Assembly: GCA_033065855.1 (NCBI GenBank)
Contig: JAVXUO010000708.1
Location: 143,501 to 207,500, forward strand
DNA length: 64,000 nt
Direction: 5' to 3'
DNA from: Escallonia rubra
Taxonomy: Eukaryota > Streptophyta > Magnoliopsida > Escalloniales > Escalloniaceae
Under the pieces are notes generated by a model, which worked only from the letters and a program-made list of their open reading frames with translations, ran no database searches and was not told where the DNA came from. The translations under genes and the position numbers were made by a program. This document shows, one piece after another, positions 10,726 through 21,830 of this stretch. The stretch's first letter is position 1, and each line of letters starts with the position of its first letter.

Positions 10726-13700
10726 TTTATTATAAACATATGACACCACTTGATCCACAAAGATTTTTTTTTCCTGGCCAGATCCCATAGATATTTACAC
10801 ATTGCTGCTCTATTCCATTCATCCATCCTTTTAATGCCCAATCCCCCTTCCTTTTTTGGTAAACATACTTGTTTCCAGGCAACTTTTGCTCCAGGCCTTG
10901 CATTATCCTTTCTTGTCCATATAAAAGCTCTCACTTTAGCTTCAATCAGCTTTATTATTTTCTTAGGTAGTATGAAAATACTACACCAATACACTTGCAT
11001 ACTGAGCAGCACTATGATTGCCAGTTGCACTCTTCCTGCATAAGACATGTATTTAGTTGCCCAGATATTAATTTTCTTTGTCACCTTCTCTACCAACACT
11101 TTGCACTCTTTATACTGCAACTTTGTAGAGATAAGAGGTACCCCAAGATATGTAACAGGAAGATCCCCAGCAGGTATTCCAATGATATCAATCAACTGTC
11201 ATGCCTCCCCCTGATTAACACCAGCAAAAAATGCAGAGCTCTTGTCCAGATTAGGTGCTAGGCCTGATAACTCCTCAAATTCCTTTAATGCCTTTCTGAT
11301 GAGTTCCATAGTTTCACTTTTTGCTTGAGCAATAAAAAATAAGTCATCAGCAAAACACAGATGACTAATTTTTAGTTCCTTGCATTTAGGATGAAAGTGG
11401 AAAGTCTCCATTGTAGAGTATTCATCCATCATCCCAGAGAAAACTTCCATGACTAAAAGAAAAAGATAGGGGGATATAGGGTCCCCTTGTCTTAGACCTT
11501 TAGCACTAGCAAATTAGTCTTCCATACATCCATTGAGATTAATAGAGAATTTTGCTGTGGTAACACATTGCATGATCCATGTTACATACTGGGAAGGAAA
11601 CTGCATACATTCCATTATTGTCTTCAAAAATTCCCAGCCCACAGAATCATATGCCTTTTGAATATCCACTTTCATCACAAACCTTGGAGTACCCCCACTT
11701 TTGTGATAATTTTTCACTAGTTCTTGCATCAATAATATGTTATCAGCAATACTCCTATTAGTCACAAAAGCAGACTGCCTTTGGGATATCAACTTTGGTA
11801 GCACCTTCTTAAGTCTAGTACTCAGGATTTTAGAAACACATTTATAGATTACATTACAGCAAGCTATAGGCCTAAAATCTTTCATGGTACTAGGGCAAGG
11901 GATTTTGGGAATCAAGGTTAAAGCTGTGTTATTGAAATTCTTAATACCTGCATTGTTATTGAGCATCTCCAAAACTGCAGCAGTGACTATTTTCCCTACC
12001 ATATCCCAATTTTGTTGAAAAAAATCAGCACTAAAACCATCTGGCCCAGGAGCTTGGTTGTTCTTGAAAGAAAACATTGCCTCCTTAACTTCCTTTTCTT
12101 GGATTGGTGAGCATAAATCCAGATGATCCTGTATATCCACTTTCCTCTTAATGAAACTGTTCAGCCTAGTTCTTGAAATGTGGTGATGGGGAACAGGAGT
12201 ACCAAGGAAGTTGGCAAAATGATCTATAGCTACTTGATGCACCTCTTTAGCCCCAGTGACATGCCTTCCATCCACAGTATTGATAGCCAAAATTTTGTTG
12301 TTTGATCTATTGAGCTGCATCTTTTTGTGGAAGTATGCAGTATTTCCATCCCCCAGCTTTAAGTCTCTCATTCCGGCCTTTTGATAATAAAATGCTTCCT
12401 CAGCCTGTACCAATCCATAATAATGTGCATATACCTCTTTTTCCTTCATAATCATATTCAAATCTTGACCACTCAGAATCTGGTTTTGAATCTGCTGTAG
12501 CTCCTGTAGTTTGAGTGCTGTTCTCAGAGATATATTGATGTAGTGTTCCTTATTGAGTCTCCTTAACACAGGTTTAAGCTTCCTCAATTTAGTGCTTAGT
12601 TGAAAACTAGCAGTTCCTTCCATTCTTTCATTCCAAACAGATTCCAATAAACCTTTGAAAGACCAATGGTTCATCCAAAAATTGAAAAACTTGAAAGGCT
12701 TTTTCCCTTTATACTCCTCATGCCCAATTTTTACTTGTAAGAAAGCATGGTCTGATACTCCTAAAGCATAAGCTTCTACCTGAGTATTTGGATATTTATC
12801 TAACCATTCTTCATTCTGCACTGCTCTGTCTAATCTGCACATGATGGTATCTTCCCTTTTATTACACCAATGTAAAAAAGACTAGTAGTAGGTAACTCTA
12901 CCAATTGAGCATCATAGAGACATTGATTAAATTCCCTTGTATCCATATGATTTATCCCATTTCCACCTAGTTTCTCTTCTTCATTCCTTACTACATTAAA
13001 ATCTCCCATGATCAGCCAAGGGGCCTTCCCAATACTCTGAGCTTCATGAGTCATGTGTTGCCATAACCTTCTCCTTTTTTCTCCTTTATTGTTGCCATAG
13101 ACATATGTCAAATAAAAACTGTGGAAACTCCAACCACAAATAGCTCCCTTCTAAACTATGTGTACATGTACATAAAAGAGCTTCTCATCAAACCTTTACC
13201 GGAGTTGAAAATAAAGTGGAAGATCATACGCAGAATTGACCCTACTAACAAAGTTACACGACGTGCGGCAGATGAAAATTTACGCATTTGCATGTGCGCA
13301 TAAAAACGAATGTACGTGCAGGCGATCATGTTACCGCAAAGAGTTACCATTTTTTTTTTCTTTTTGCCATGAAAGGTATTACTTTCAAAATTGTGAAGCA
13401 ATGATATGATGACCCTACTAAAGAAGCATTCTTACTTCTTCGGTTGGAGCATTTGGTTGAAATTGAAGTGATCTCTATCAACCCATCTGTGACCGACAGA
13501 AGAAACATTCACTATTCTTCCTTGGATGCCTGTTTGTGTTGCTGTCTCTACCATTTTCTCCAGCAAAAGTTCGGTTAGCAGAAAATGCCCTGCCAAAGAA
13601 ATACCAACAGTATATTAAAGTGACCAACACAACAACTCAGTCAAAGTAGCTGCCCCAAGGTATAATATTTAAAGAAATGGGAGAAAGATCCAAGGTAAAA

Positions 13701-15389
13701 GTCATGTTATTGCTACTAGATCACACTTTTAGCAACTTCACTCTTCTTAGAGTTATAATTTGGTTACGCTTGTGGTGAAATATGACACGTTGTGTGTTGT
13801 ATTTCGTGCTGACTTTTTTACTAAAATGGCTTTTTTTTTTTTAATGCACTTGACAGCCATTGTGCTGAAAAAAGATTCATTTCTAGATCTGCCGTGATGA
13901 AACGGATGGATGGAAATTAGCTATGAGGTAGGATTATTAGTCTATTAACCAACTGCACTTAGCATCCATGAGATCTCACAGGCATTCACATGAGGCCCAT
14001 TTAAACTTGAAAACAGCTTAGGTAAACTTTTAGTTAAAGCCCTGTCCATATGGCTCGAGGTGCAGCCTCCAGTACTAATAAAATAAACTGGTGCAGAGTT
14101 GAGGATCTTACCCAAGTAGCTTGTAGCAAAAATCATCTCAAATTTTTCTTCAGATAACTCCAACTTATTTGAGAGTCTCCCAGCATTATTTCTGCACAGT
14201 CATTTTACATCCACCATCAGTTTAATTAACTGTCCCAATTCCCAACCACTTCTACGTACAAGATTTATAATCTCAACGGCCGAAAAAGGCATAGTTATAG
14301 TACACTTTGTGAACTCTGTAGAATACACGAAAAAATAGTTGTCACGACCGTTGCAACTTAATTTGTCGCAGCTACTTACATGAGGATGTTCAGGGGCAGG
14401 TTCAGAGACAAGAACTCAGAACAAAAACTCTTGATTGAAGGAAATGAGCCCAAATCAATCTCCAGCAATATTATCTTAGGTTCTCGACCCTCCTTTTGAA
14501 CCATCTCCTTTAGCTGCGCACCCTTCTTCAAATCCCTAGCGGGAACTACTACTCTCACTCCTCTCTTTGCTAACACCCTTGTTGTCTCTACGCCAATACC
14601 CGACGTTGCTCCTTTTAACATAGAACATAAAAAAAAGGAAAAAAAGAATTATTTATGTCGCACGTGATATCTTTGGGTGTAAAATATTACATACTAGAGG
14701 TGACATGATTGGATCCCTGGCATTCTCAATGATATTCAACTAACCAATGAAGGTCAGGGAGAGCAGTTCAAAGGAGACAAAATCGTATCTTGCTAGCTAC
14801 TGCCAGAAAGAAACACTTTAAAAATACCTCATACTTCTTCTAGTTGGAAGGTAAAATTAAAAGAAAATTTGCATGTCAGATTTCATCATCATCAACCCAA
14901 ATCCTTAAGAATATAAAATATGATGCCTGAACCAGTTGACTTTGAGATATTCATTTATGGAAAAAAGGGAAGACAGATAAAATTGAAATCTGGGTGCACA
15001 GCTTTCAATTAGTTGTGCTGGCCGAGAAGGGAGTTTGGATGAAGAAAAAATATAAAGAATAAAATGTCCATATATATAAATATTTTCTTTGCTTTGTTTT
15101 TTTCTTCTGCCCTTCTTCATGAATCTGCTTATCTGCCACCTTCACCTCCAAAGAAATCAAACAAATTACTGAATACTCAATGTTTGTTCCAATAGCAAAA
15201 ATGGAAAAGAAATCAATGTAGTGGAAATACAAGACCTAAGAAGTAGATGAAAAAAGAAATTTAGCGTATCACAACACGCACAGGTTGTCGAGGATGTCTA
15301 AAACCTACGACGAAACTTTCACCTCGTATTATGAATATTCGTGTTACACAAATCCGTTGATGCTCAAAATCACTCGAATGAAGGGAGGT

Positions 15390-15814
15390 ACTTCATATGC
15401 AAAATTTATCAGCTAATTAGTGAGCTGCTAGAATTACGCACGTTTTTGTCGTTATATGCAAAATTTGTCAACTAATTTGTGTCGAGAAAAAGGAAATATG
15501 CACCTCTTGTTATCTATCTATATGTGTCGAGAAAAAAATACATGTCTGTGAAAAAATGTTTGTAAAGAATAAACGAGCATGACGAGTTTTACTTTTTCAC
15601 AAACTGCTATCTTCATTTTCAACCCTAGATCCGACATGGGAAGACGGAAAAAAAAGAGAGAGATAGACCCTAGTAACTCTCCGTGTCTTTATGCACATAT
15701 GTCTAGGGCATTTGACATTATTAGTATGAGGCAAAAGCAAGGAGCTTGAACTATGTAGTTATATACAGGGTTATCACTTTATGCATTGCCAGATTTATAC
15801 AAGAAAGAAGAAGC
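15390..15814. other. Intergenic spacer between SDR units A and B
   Basis: Contains the spacer motifs (AATTAGTGAGCTGCTA, TATCTATCTATATGTGTCGAG, GAACGAGCATGACGAG-like) also seen at 21830-22000, 36026-37440 and 42440-42600. It marks a unit boundary in the tandem array. No gene. Confidence 0.7.
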
Positions 15815-17035
15815 TTATAAATCTTTAGCCCGCGGTTGCCGTAATCTTCTGTTTATCAGTGCACGCGTCTGCTTCCAGAGCTGAAGTGCTTCAGATTCAT
15901 CATTTGCAAGGCTCGAACAGTAACTCTCGTTACAGTCTGCAAAGTCACTCCCACTCACCCCTTCTGTTTTTTGGCTTAAAGCAACATAGCATGTGGTGGA
16001 TGCACTCTTAAGTTCAAAACAAAAGTTCCAAGGAAGATAAATCAAACATTATCACGAGATATTCCAAAGAAGATGAATCAAACATATATAGAATTAATAA
16101 CCACACTTCATGCTCGTCACTTAAGAAAATATTGTCATTCAAAAGTCTTTGGGGTATAATTAAATGCAAGTGGTGAAAAGTCGCGACCACCAATTCCTGA
16201 CAATCGCACCCTTCGTCAAGGATGTTGTATAAATATTTTAGTATTCACATGTGAAAGACTTAAACTAAGGGGGTGTAAGTGTATTTATTAACTTCGAAAA
16301 CTACTTTGCAACCTTGATATGATTAGCTATTGGTTGTACATCAAACTGGCATTAACTTATGAGGGTGCACCAATAATAGCATTGTCCCCCTCTGCCTCTA
16401 GTAATTGCACTTTACCGACCCTCTGCTTCAAATAATTGCACTTAAGCTATTCGTACTTTTAAAAGTTTGGGCAACCAGTTATAAAGCCTCTCTAATATGC
16501 TAGATAAAAGTGGCATGCTCTTACAAAAAAGTTAACTCTTACCCAATTCATTTAGCAACACATTTGATGCAACTTTGAATAGAGGGAGAGCAACGCATTA
16601 ATAAAAACAGAGTTAAAATCGGTCCTAGTAAGTTCTCTATAATTTTCAGTGGAATTAAGACAAAAATCAATGTAGACAGTTCACCTGTGATGTCGATTTC
16701 AGCAACTTGCACGCAACAAAAAATAGAGAATCTGAAAAGCATCAAAGTAAATTAAAAATCTTCTTTGGAGGGGGGGAAGAAAAAAACCAATACGTTGTGT
16801 ACCACTAATGAGTTGTTTGTAACGCGACCAAAAGTTATCAACTCATCGCCAATAGATGTTGCAAGTGTGCCAAGTTACTTTTGTCACCTCAAACGCGAGC
16901 GACATTATTTGGGCGCGCCACACGCAACTCTGTGGCCACAAGTCCTGAAAATGAAACATAAAGGAATTGCATGCATGCCTGTGATAAAGCCTTTGTGATC
17001 CCTGATGATTCCAGTTTTCCCAATTCCAGGGTGTG
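15815..17035 (-). pseudogene. SDR (TIC32-like) unit B remnant: exons 8, 7 and part of 6
   Basis: Exon 8 (16006-15815) is complete and open, encoding ASTTCYVALSQKTEGVSG... to ALINRRLRQPRAKDL and TAA; its length (192) equals unit D. Exon 7 (16731-16685) encodes DSLFFVACKLLKSTSQ and is also intact. Exon 6 keeps its 3' part (HPG...KTGIIRDHKGFIT, ending 16979) with GC donor, but homology stops at about 17033, part-way into the exon. Beyond that lies a plant mobile domain fragment. With no exons 1-5 there is no cofactor-binding domain or active site, so this is a remnant. Confidence 0.88.
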
Positions 17036-17039
17036 CGTT

Positions 17040-17970
17040 GCAACCCGGAGAGTGTGAAGACGAAAGACTCTGCCACCTGTTGCGTCAAATTATGTTTGCA
17101 GGGCGCCCAACACATTTGGCCCGAAGATAGCGAGTCAAACTCCACCCGATAGAACATAATGTTGTGATGGGGATCATCTCTCCTTGGGTAATGGCTCTCC
17201 CTCCGACTGTACTCCCAAGCGCACAGTCGAGGCCACATATTATTGATTCCCTCCTTACGGTTGGGTGCGCCGGTAGTAATGTATTCATAAGATCACACCT
17301 GAGAACAAAGAAAAATTAGGGTCGTTGTATCGTCAAAATTTATTGTGCACTGACTAATAAAAAAATATTCGAAAACATAATTACAAAAAGTTATATGATA
17401 TGCGTGCAACAATGAGAGACATGCACATATAGCTTTGGAGTCATGTCTCGTTACCTTGTGCAATGCTCAATACAAGTACGCAAGAGTTGCTGCACCCCAG
17501 GCATACTCCCCAACCTCTTGCAGGTTACCCAACAATGCTAGATATCTGGTGCCCGTATTCTTCGACGTCGTTGGGAATAGAATTGCCTCCATCACCCACA
17601 GCATGAAGGCCTTTGTGTGCAATCCAAGCATCTCTTCTGTGTAGTATTCCGGGAGAACCTTGAAGTTTTCTAGCAATCACCTCAACTTTATCCCACCAGT
17701 GCTAAATTCGCTCTCGGATATCGAAGTAAAGAAGTCTCTAGCAGCTCTCTTATTTGATACGGAAGACAGAGGAGCAATTATCGGCCGCCCCATCACCGAT
17801 AACCCTAAAATGAACCCTACATCTTCTAAGGTTATTGTCATCTCTTAAATAGGGGTTCATTTCACTTCTCCACCTTTCAACAAGGGTACTTATTAAGTTC
17901 CGGTCAATTTGTTGAAAGATATTCCCATGCGTAAAAACCTCAAACCCAATTCCACGCAGCAATTTTTTCT
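17040..17970 (-). pseudogene. Plant mobile domain (PMD/MAIN-like) gene fragment
   Basis: Minus-strand pieces match the plant mobile domain found in MAIN/MAIL1 proteins and often carried by Mutator-like or other transposons. In order: IDRNLISTLVERWRSE (about 17900), EMTITLEDVGFILGL (about 17830-17790, one frame over), LPEYYTEEMLGLHTKAFMLW...LLGNLQEVGEYAWGAATLAYLY (17650-17470), and FYRVEFDSLSSGQMCWAPC (about 17150-17090). The switch of frame between the first two blocks shows a frameshift or deletion, so this is not an intact gene. It abuts truncated exon 6 of SDR unit B. Confidence 0.7.
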
Positions 17971-18274
17971 AAATTTTGTTTAATTGCCAGCTTCCGAATT
18001 GTTCAGTTACTTCTATTGTATTGAGTGGTGCTCTTTCCTACGAATTAATAAAGACAATTTAAGCAAAATAAAAGGTATACAATTTTTGAGAAAATAAGAA
18101 AATAAACAAAAAATAAGTATCTTATTTGTCCATTCCAGATAGATGTACTAATATGATTTTCTTGGTCGTACAATACGGATGGATCTTCTACTCTAGGGTT
18201 AAAGTCCATTTTTTGTTACTGAAATTATTGAAAAACGTCAAGTTTGAAAACTTTTATCAAACGCTCGCAAATTA

Positions 18275-18278
<4 letters not shown>
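17971..18278. other. Unassigned AT-rich stretch
   Basis: No coding frame or terminus that I recognise between the mobile-domain fragment and the microsatellite. Confidence 0.5.

Positions 18279-18346
<68 letters not shown>
18279..18346. repeat. Compound (AT)n-(GA)n microsatellite
   Basis: About 18 AT units (18279-18314) followed directly by about 16 GA units (18315-18346). Confidence 0.97.
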
Positions 18347-18349
<3 letters not shown>

Positions 18350-18589
18350 TAGAGAAAGCACAATATCTATAGAGAAAATAGAGAAAAGTAACGAGACCAA
18401 TGTTGAAATGCTTTGACTATAGATGTAGCAATAACAGACTTTTTACATTCTCTGTATCTTTTTTTTTTCTCTCCCATCACCACGAATTTTTCTGTTTCTC
18501 TATGCCTATGTATGTGCCTGTATGTGGGGTGGCGGGCCGTCGGCGGCAATGGCAGGCATCAGTGGCGGCGGTAGCTGGGCTTTTTTGTA

Positions 18590-18796
18590 GTGAGAAAGAG
18601 AAGGAAAAGATAAGGGTATTTTCGGTATATCATAATAAATCAATGTTGCTCTAATTTTTTCTCACGGCGCCCTAACGGAAATGTGTGTTATGTAACACAA
18701 TACCAAACTACAGGTGACGGGGAGTAATAAAAATACTTAGGCGGAGCCGTGTGTAATTTAATGGCAAACATCAAGGGTGCCGTGTGTAATTTACCC
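18590..18796. mobile_element. Right-end fragment of a Mutator-like element related to the one at 51160-52520
   Basis: GTATTTTCGGTATATCATAATAAAT, the CCCTAACGGAAA block and the end GTGTAATTTACCC match 52340-52520 in order. The left arm is not found, so this is a partial or rearranged copy; no target duplication can be confirmed. Confidence 0.6.
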
Positions 18797-21700
18797 TTTA
18801 AAAAAAATAAACAACTTTTGCACTCTTGTTGCTCTCGCATATCTATTGACTACCACGACGACTACCACCCCCTCGATGTGGCATCTAGGATCGGCATCTC
18901 TTGCATATTTTTGGTGCTAATTTTGTTTGCCTTTGCGTTTCTACTATATAGGATCCTTTCTAGCACCTTGTGAAATACTATTTAAATGAGTCCGAAAAAA
19001 TAAAACGAATGTTAGTTTGGAGCAACTAGAGACAACCGTTGTGTACACATTATTTTTCTCTCAAATATGCTTTATTTGCATGTGCAACTCCCTACCATCA
19101 TGCTCAAGAATACATTTCTCTTCTCCTACGTGCTTTTTAACTATTTCACATGTGTAGTCTCGACTATGTATTCTTTAGAAGACTGAATAAATAGTCTGGA
19201 GTTGAACATTAATAAAAAAATTCATAACATGAAGACAGATAAAAGTTGCATTGACAAGCAACGGTAAAAGCTCTTAATTTGAGCGTGTTAAGTTACCATA
19301 TGTTTTAAAAGTTTAAGCTGTTAGAGAATGGGTCTGTGGAAAGACAAATCAAGTCAGAAATATACAGATTGTATGTGGAGAGACAAACCAAGTCAGAAAT
19401 AAATTGAAGGAGACCAGATATGCAAGCGGGAAGAATTGAACCCAAAATCTTGCCAAATCAGAGTTCTGATACCATGTTATGTTACCAATTGCTCTAAAGT
19501 AGGCCCAACAATGTTATCATGCTTAACAGAGATTCTAGTAGCTTTGTTTTATGACTTGGTCTATAAATAGACTTGTAGAAGTAAAGAAAGATTTGAAACC
19601 TAAAAATTCTGAAAATCAAGCAAACTAACACAAGGAATTTTGCCGTGCAATGAAGGAAAATTGTAGGAACTTTATATGGCTTTCTAAGTTTCAATATTTG
19701 TATAATACCTCCTAACTAAAAAAATAAATAAAAATGTTTCCGTGTATGAAGAGCTTGCACACTAATGGAAGTAAGATCATTTTAAACAAAAATAAAAACC
19801 CCAACCCAGCAACAAATGAAGATGGAAGCATAAAATATACAAAGCCGTTGACCTTGAGTTTTCTTTTCTCCTTAGTACTTCTTAATCTTGAATCTTTTGT
19901 GTACAAGTCTAACTCTTTGTATTGGTGAGATTTAACCTAGATTTTTATCGATAAAACTAAGCAATTGGAAGGTAAATGACGTTTTTAAAATGAGATCATA
20001 AAAGTGCAATTAGAATGTCACCAAAGTAATGTAGAATTTGTACTAATTGAAGTGAAAAATATATCCCCACATTTTGTCACTCAGTAACAAAATTTAGTGA
20101 ACTTTAGATATATAAGACGTTAAAAAAAGTTGAACCAGAATCTCAGCAAAGTACCGTAGAATTGGCACTAATGATAGTGAAAAGTAATGATTTTGTATTT
20201 TACCACTCAATTAAAAAGTTTTAGTTAAAGAAACTATATAGCATCACCAAATAGCATAAGCTCCACATTTTCTATGACATGACATCTTTAAAAACAACAA
20301 TAAGATTTTCATATAAAGACAATTCTGAAGTGATAAAAGTAAATCAAAATCGTTAAGCCAATCTTGAAGTAATAAAACTGATCCATTGACATTACATTTT
20401 CGTTATTATGCACAGTAGTTTGGAATGACAAATAATTAGTTGACAAACAAAATGGTTATACCGCACAATTAAATGGTAAAAAATGTGTGATTTTCGTCTT
20501 TGTAGCATATTCGGTAAGAATTACTTCCATTAAGTTATGATTGCCACAATAAAAATGCGTAAATAAATAGTTCGCTTTACATTTTTTAAAGAAGTTAATA
20601 TCCAAATCCATACACCATCACACGATAGCAAACCATCATTTCATCGCCCACAATTTCCATATACAATAGCACCATAACCACAATTGAACCCATCACTGCC
20701 GCAAAACACCAAACCGAACAACACCGCCATCAACCACATTAGCCACATACCATTGTCGTCATCAACCACAATATTGATAGCATAAATCATGAAAAAATCA
20801 AAATGAATACAGAAGGATGAAGTGCCAATTATGAAAAGGAAAACTCAATTTAGTGGTAGTCAGTGAGGCTACCGGTGAGCAGTGGTGGTTGAAACACTAT
20901 TGGTGTTTTGCTTGGATCTTTCTCCGATCTGCGATCTGCAATTGGTGAGGCCGATGGTGATCATGGTTGTTCGGTTATGGTGGTGATACTGGTGGTACAA
21001 GCATGATGATGGTTGATGGAGATACTTAGAAACTATGAGAGAGAAAGAGAAATGGCGGCGTGCTCAACCTTGTGGCGTATCCCCTACTGCCTAACTTTTC
21101 ACTACCGATCCCACAACCCCAACCTCTACCACCCCACCTTCCTCCCTCAACCCCACGCATCCCCATCTCCGACCCCTAACCCACGGCCCACATCCTCAAA
21201 GATCCCCACAGTTCCCTTCACCCCAACTCGTTCATTCCGCCCCACCCATGTCCCTCCGCCCTACCACCCACAACCCCTAAAATCCCCACCTAGCCCAGTC
21301 TGCCTAACCGTCCACCATTGTGGCATGTGGCCATGATGACTGCAATTTTATGGGTATGTGGAAAGATGATATGGGACATCGTGAAAAAAATAGAGAAACT
21401 AAAACGAGTTAGGTTTTCTTAAAAAGAAAATTTTGATCAATTTGACGGCTGGGGGGGGGGGGAGTTGGTTGGCTAGAATATTTAGCCAATGAAGATATGA
21501 CAGCTAATATTTTATTATGTAAAAAATTAAAAATTGATAAAATTGAATTGATAGTTTGGAAGGCTAAATCCTATTATATATAGCATATAATTTCTTAAAA
21601 TCGCAGATGTCTCTCGATTGTAACCGCCATCCCACACTTCCAACCAAGCCACCTCAAGTAAAACTTTTAACTCTCCCATCAACTGCCTTCTTTCTCATTT

Positions 21701-21830
21701 GCCATTGTTATGGTAAATTCTTTCTCCTATGTTGTCGGTTGCATTCGGCTTTTAACAGCACGCACATTGCGTCTGCCAATGACCATTAGTATTGTTATAC
21801 CACAAAATATGCCCCCCCCCCCCCCCCAAC
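18797..21830. other. AT-rich sequence with no gene recognised
   Basis: No frame of interest. It holds a tRNA-like/SINE-like stretch (19255-19490), a CCACCA-rich stretch at 20600-21330 similar in flavour to the interiors of Mutator-like elements here, and homopolymers (G at about 21449-21460, C at about 21811-21828). With 17040-18796 it forms the block separating truncated unit B from unit C. Confidence 0.5.
19255..19490 (-). mobile_element. Possible tRNA-derived SINE or similar short retroelement
   Basis: On the minus strand, TGGTATCAGAACTC (A-box-like) is followed about 35 bases later by GGGTTCAATTC (B-box-like), then an unrelated body. Short direct repeats of GTTACCA near both edges could be a target duplication. 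The first motif is also the region complementary to initiator tRNA used by LTR elements, so an LTR remnant is an alternative. Confidence 0.35.

Larger units (their letters stand above)
8985..13125 (-). mobile_element. L1-type LINE fragment (LINE-B), decayed, carrying a Pack-MULE
   Basis: Read on the minus strand, this is non-LTR ORF2: the end of the endonuclease (LTYVYGNNKG, then IMGDFNVV at about 13010), an SDHAFLQV-type motif near 12740, and RT with APGPDGF, IPCPSTMKDFRPIACCN, VDIQKAYDSV and CFADDLFF, followed by the GGLGIKRM connector. The 5' part (ORF1 and most of the endonuclease) is missing, and so is everything after about 9025, including RNase H and poly(A). The frame is broken by a frameshift near 12840 and by in-frame stops at 11514 (TAA) and near 11200 (TGA). 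It sits between SDR exons 5 and 4 of unit A. I find no clear target duplication; missing both ends, it may have been trimmed after insertion. Confidence 0.88.
8453..14611 (-). pseudogene. SDR (TIC32-like) unit A, exons 6-2, interrupted
   Basis: Alignment by eye with intact unit D gives exon 2 at 14611-14380, exon 3 at 14191-14112, exon 4 at 13589-13436, exon 5 from about 8970 to 8905, and exon 6 at 8540-8453; complete exons have exactly the same lengths as in unit D. Exon 2 keeps the Rossmann start (ATSGIG after the lost exon 1). Exon 5 carries TAG where unit D has CAG, giving a stop a few residues after the active-site YAQSK. Exon 5 is split from exon 4 by a LINE (about 8985-13125). Exon 1 is absent: homology to unit C continues to about 15385 and then passes into the spacer of unit B. 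Exons 7-8 are not in the window because the CACTA terminus at 8247 cuts the unit. Not functional. Confidence 0.88.

Noticed and set aside
16843..17238. Single 131-codon minus-strand gene
   Set aside because: It is a chance fusion of mobile-domain fragment and SDR exon 6 and intron sequence; the two halves are explained separately.
19700..19930. Small hydrophobic open frames on both strands
   Set aside because: AT-rich chance frames without start context or family resemblance.
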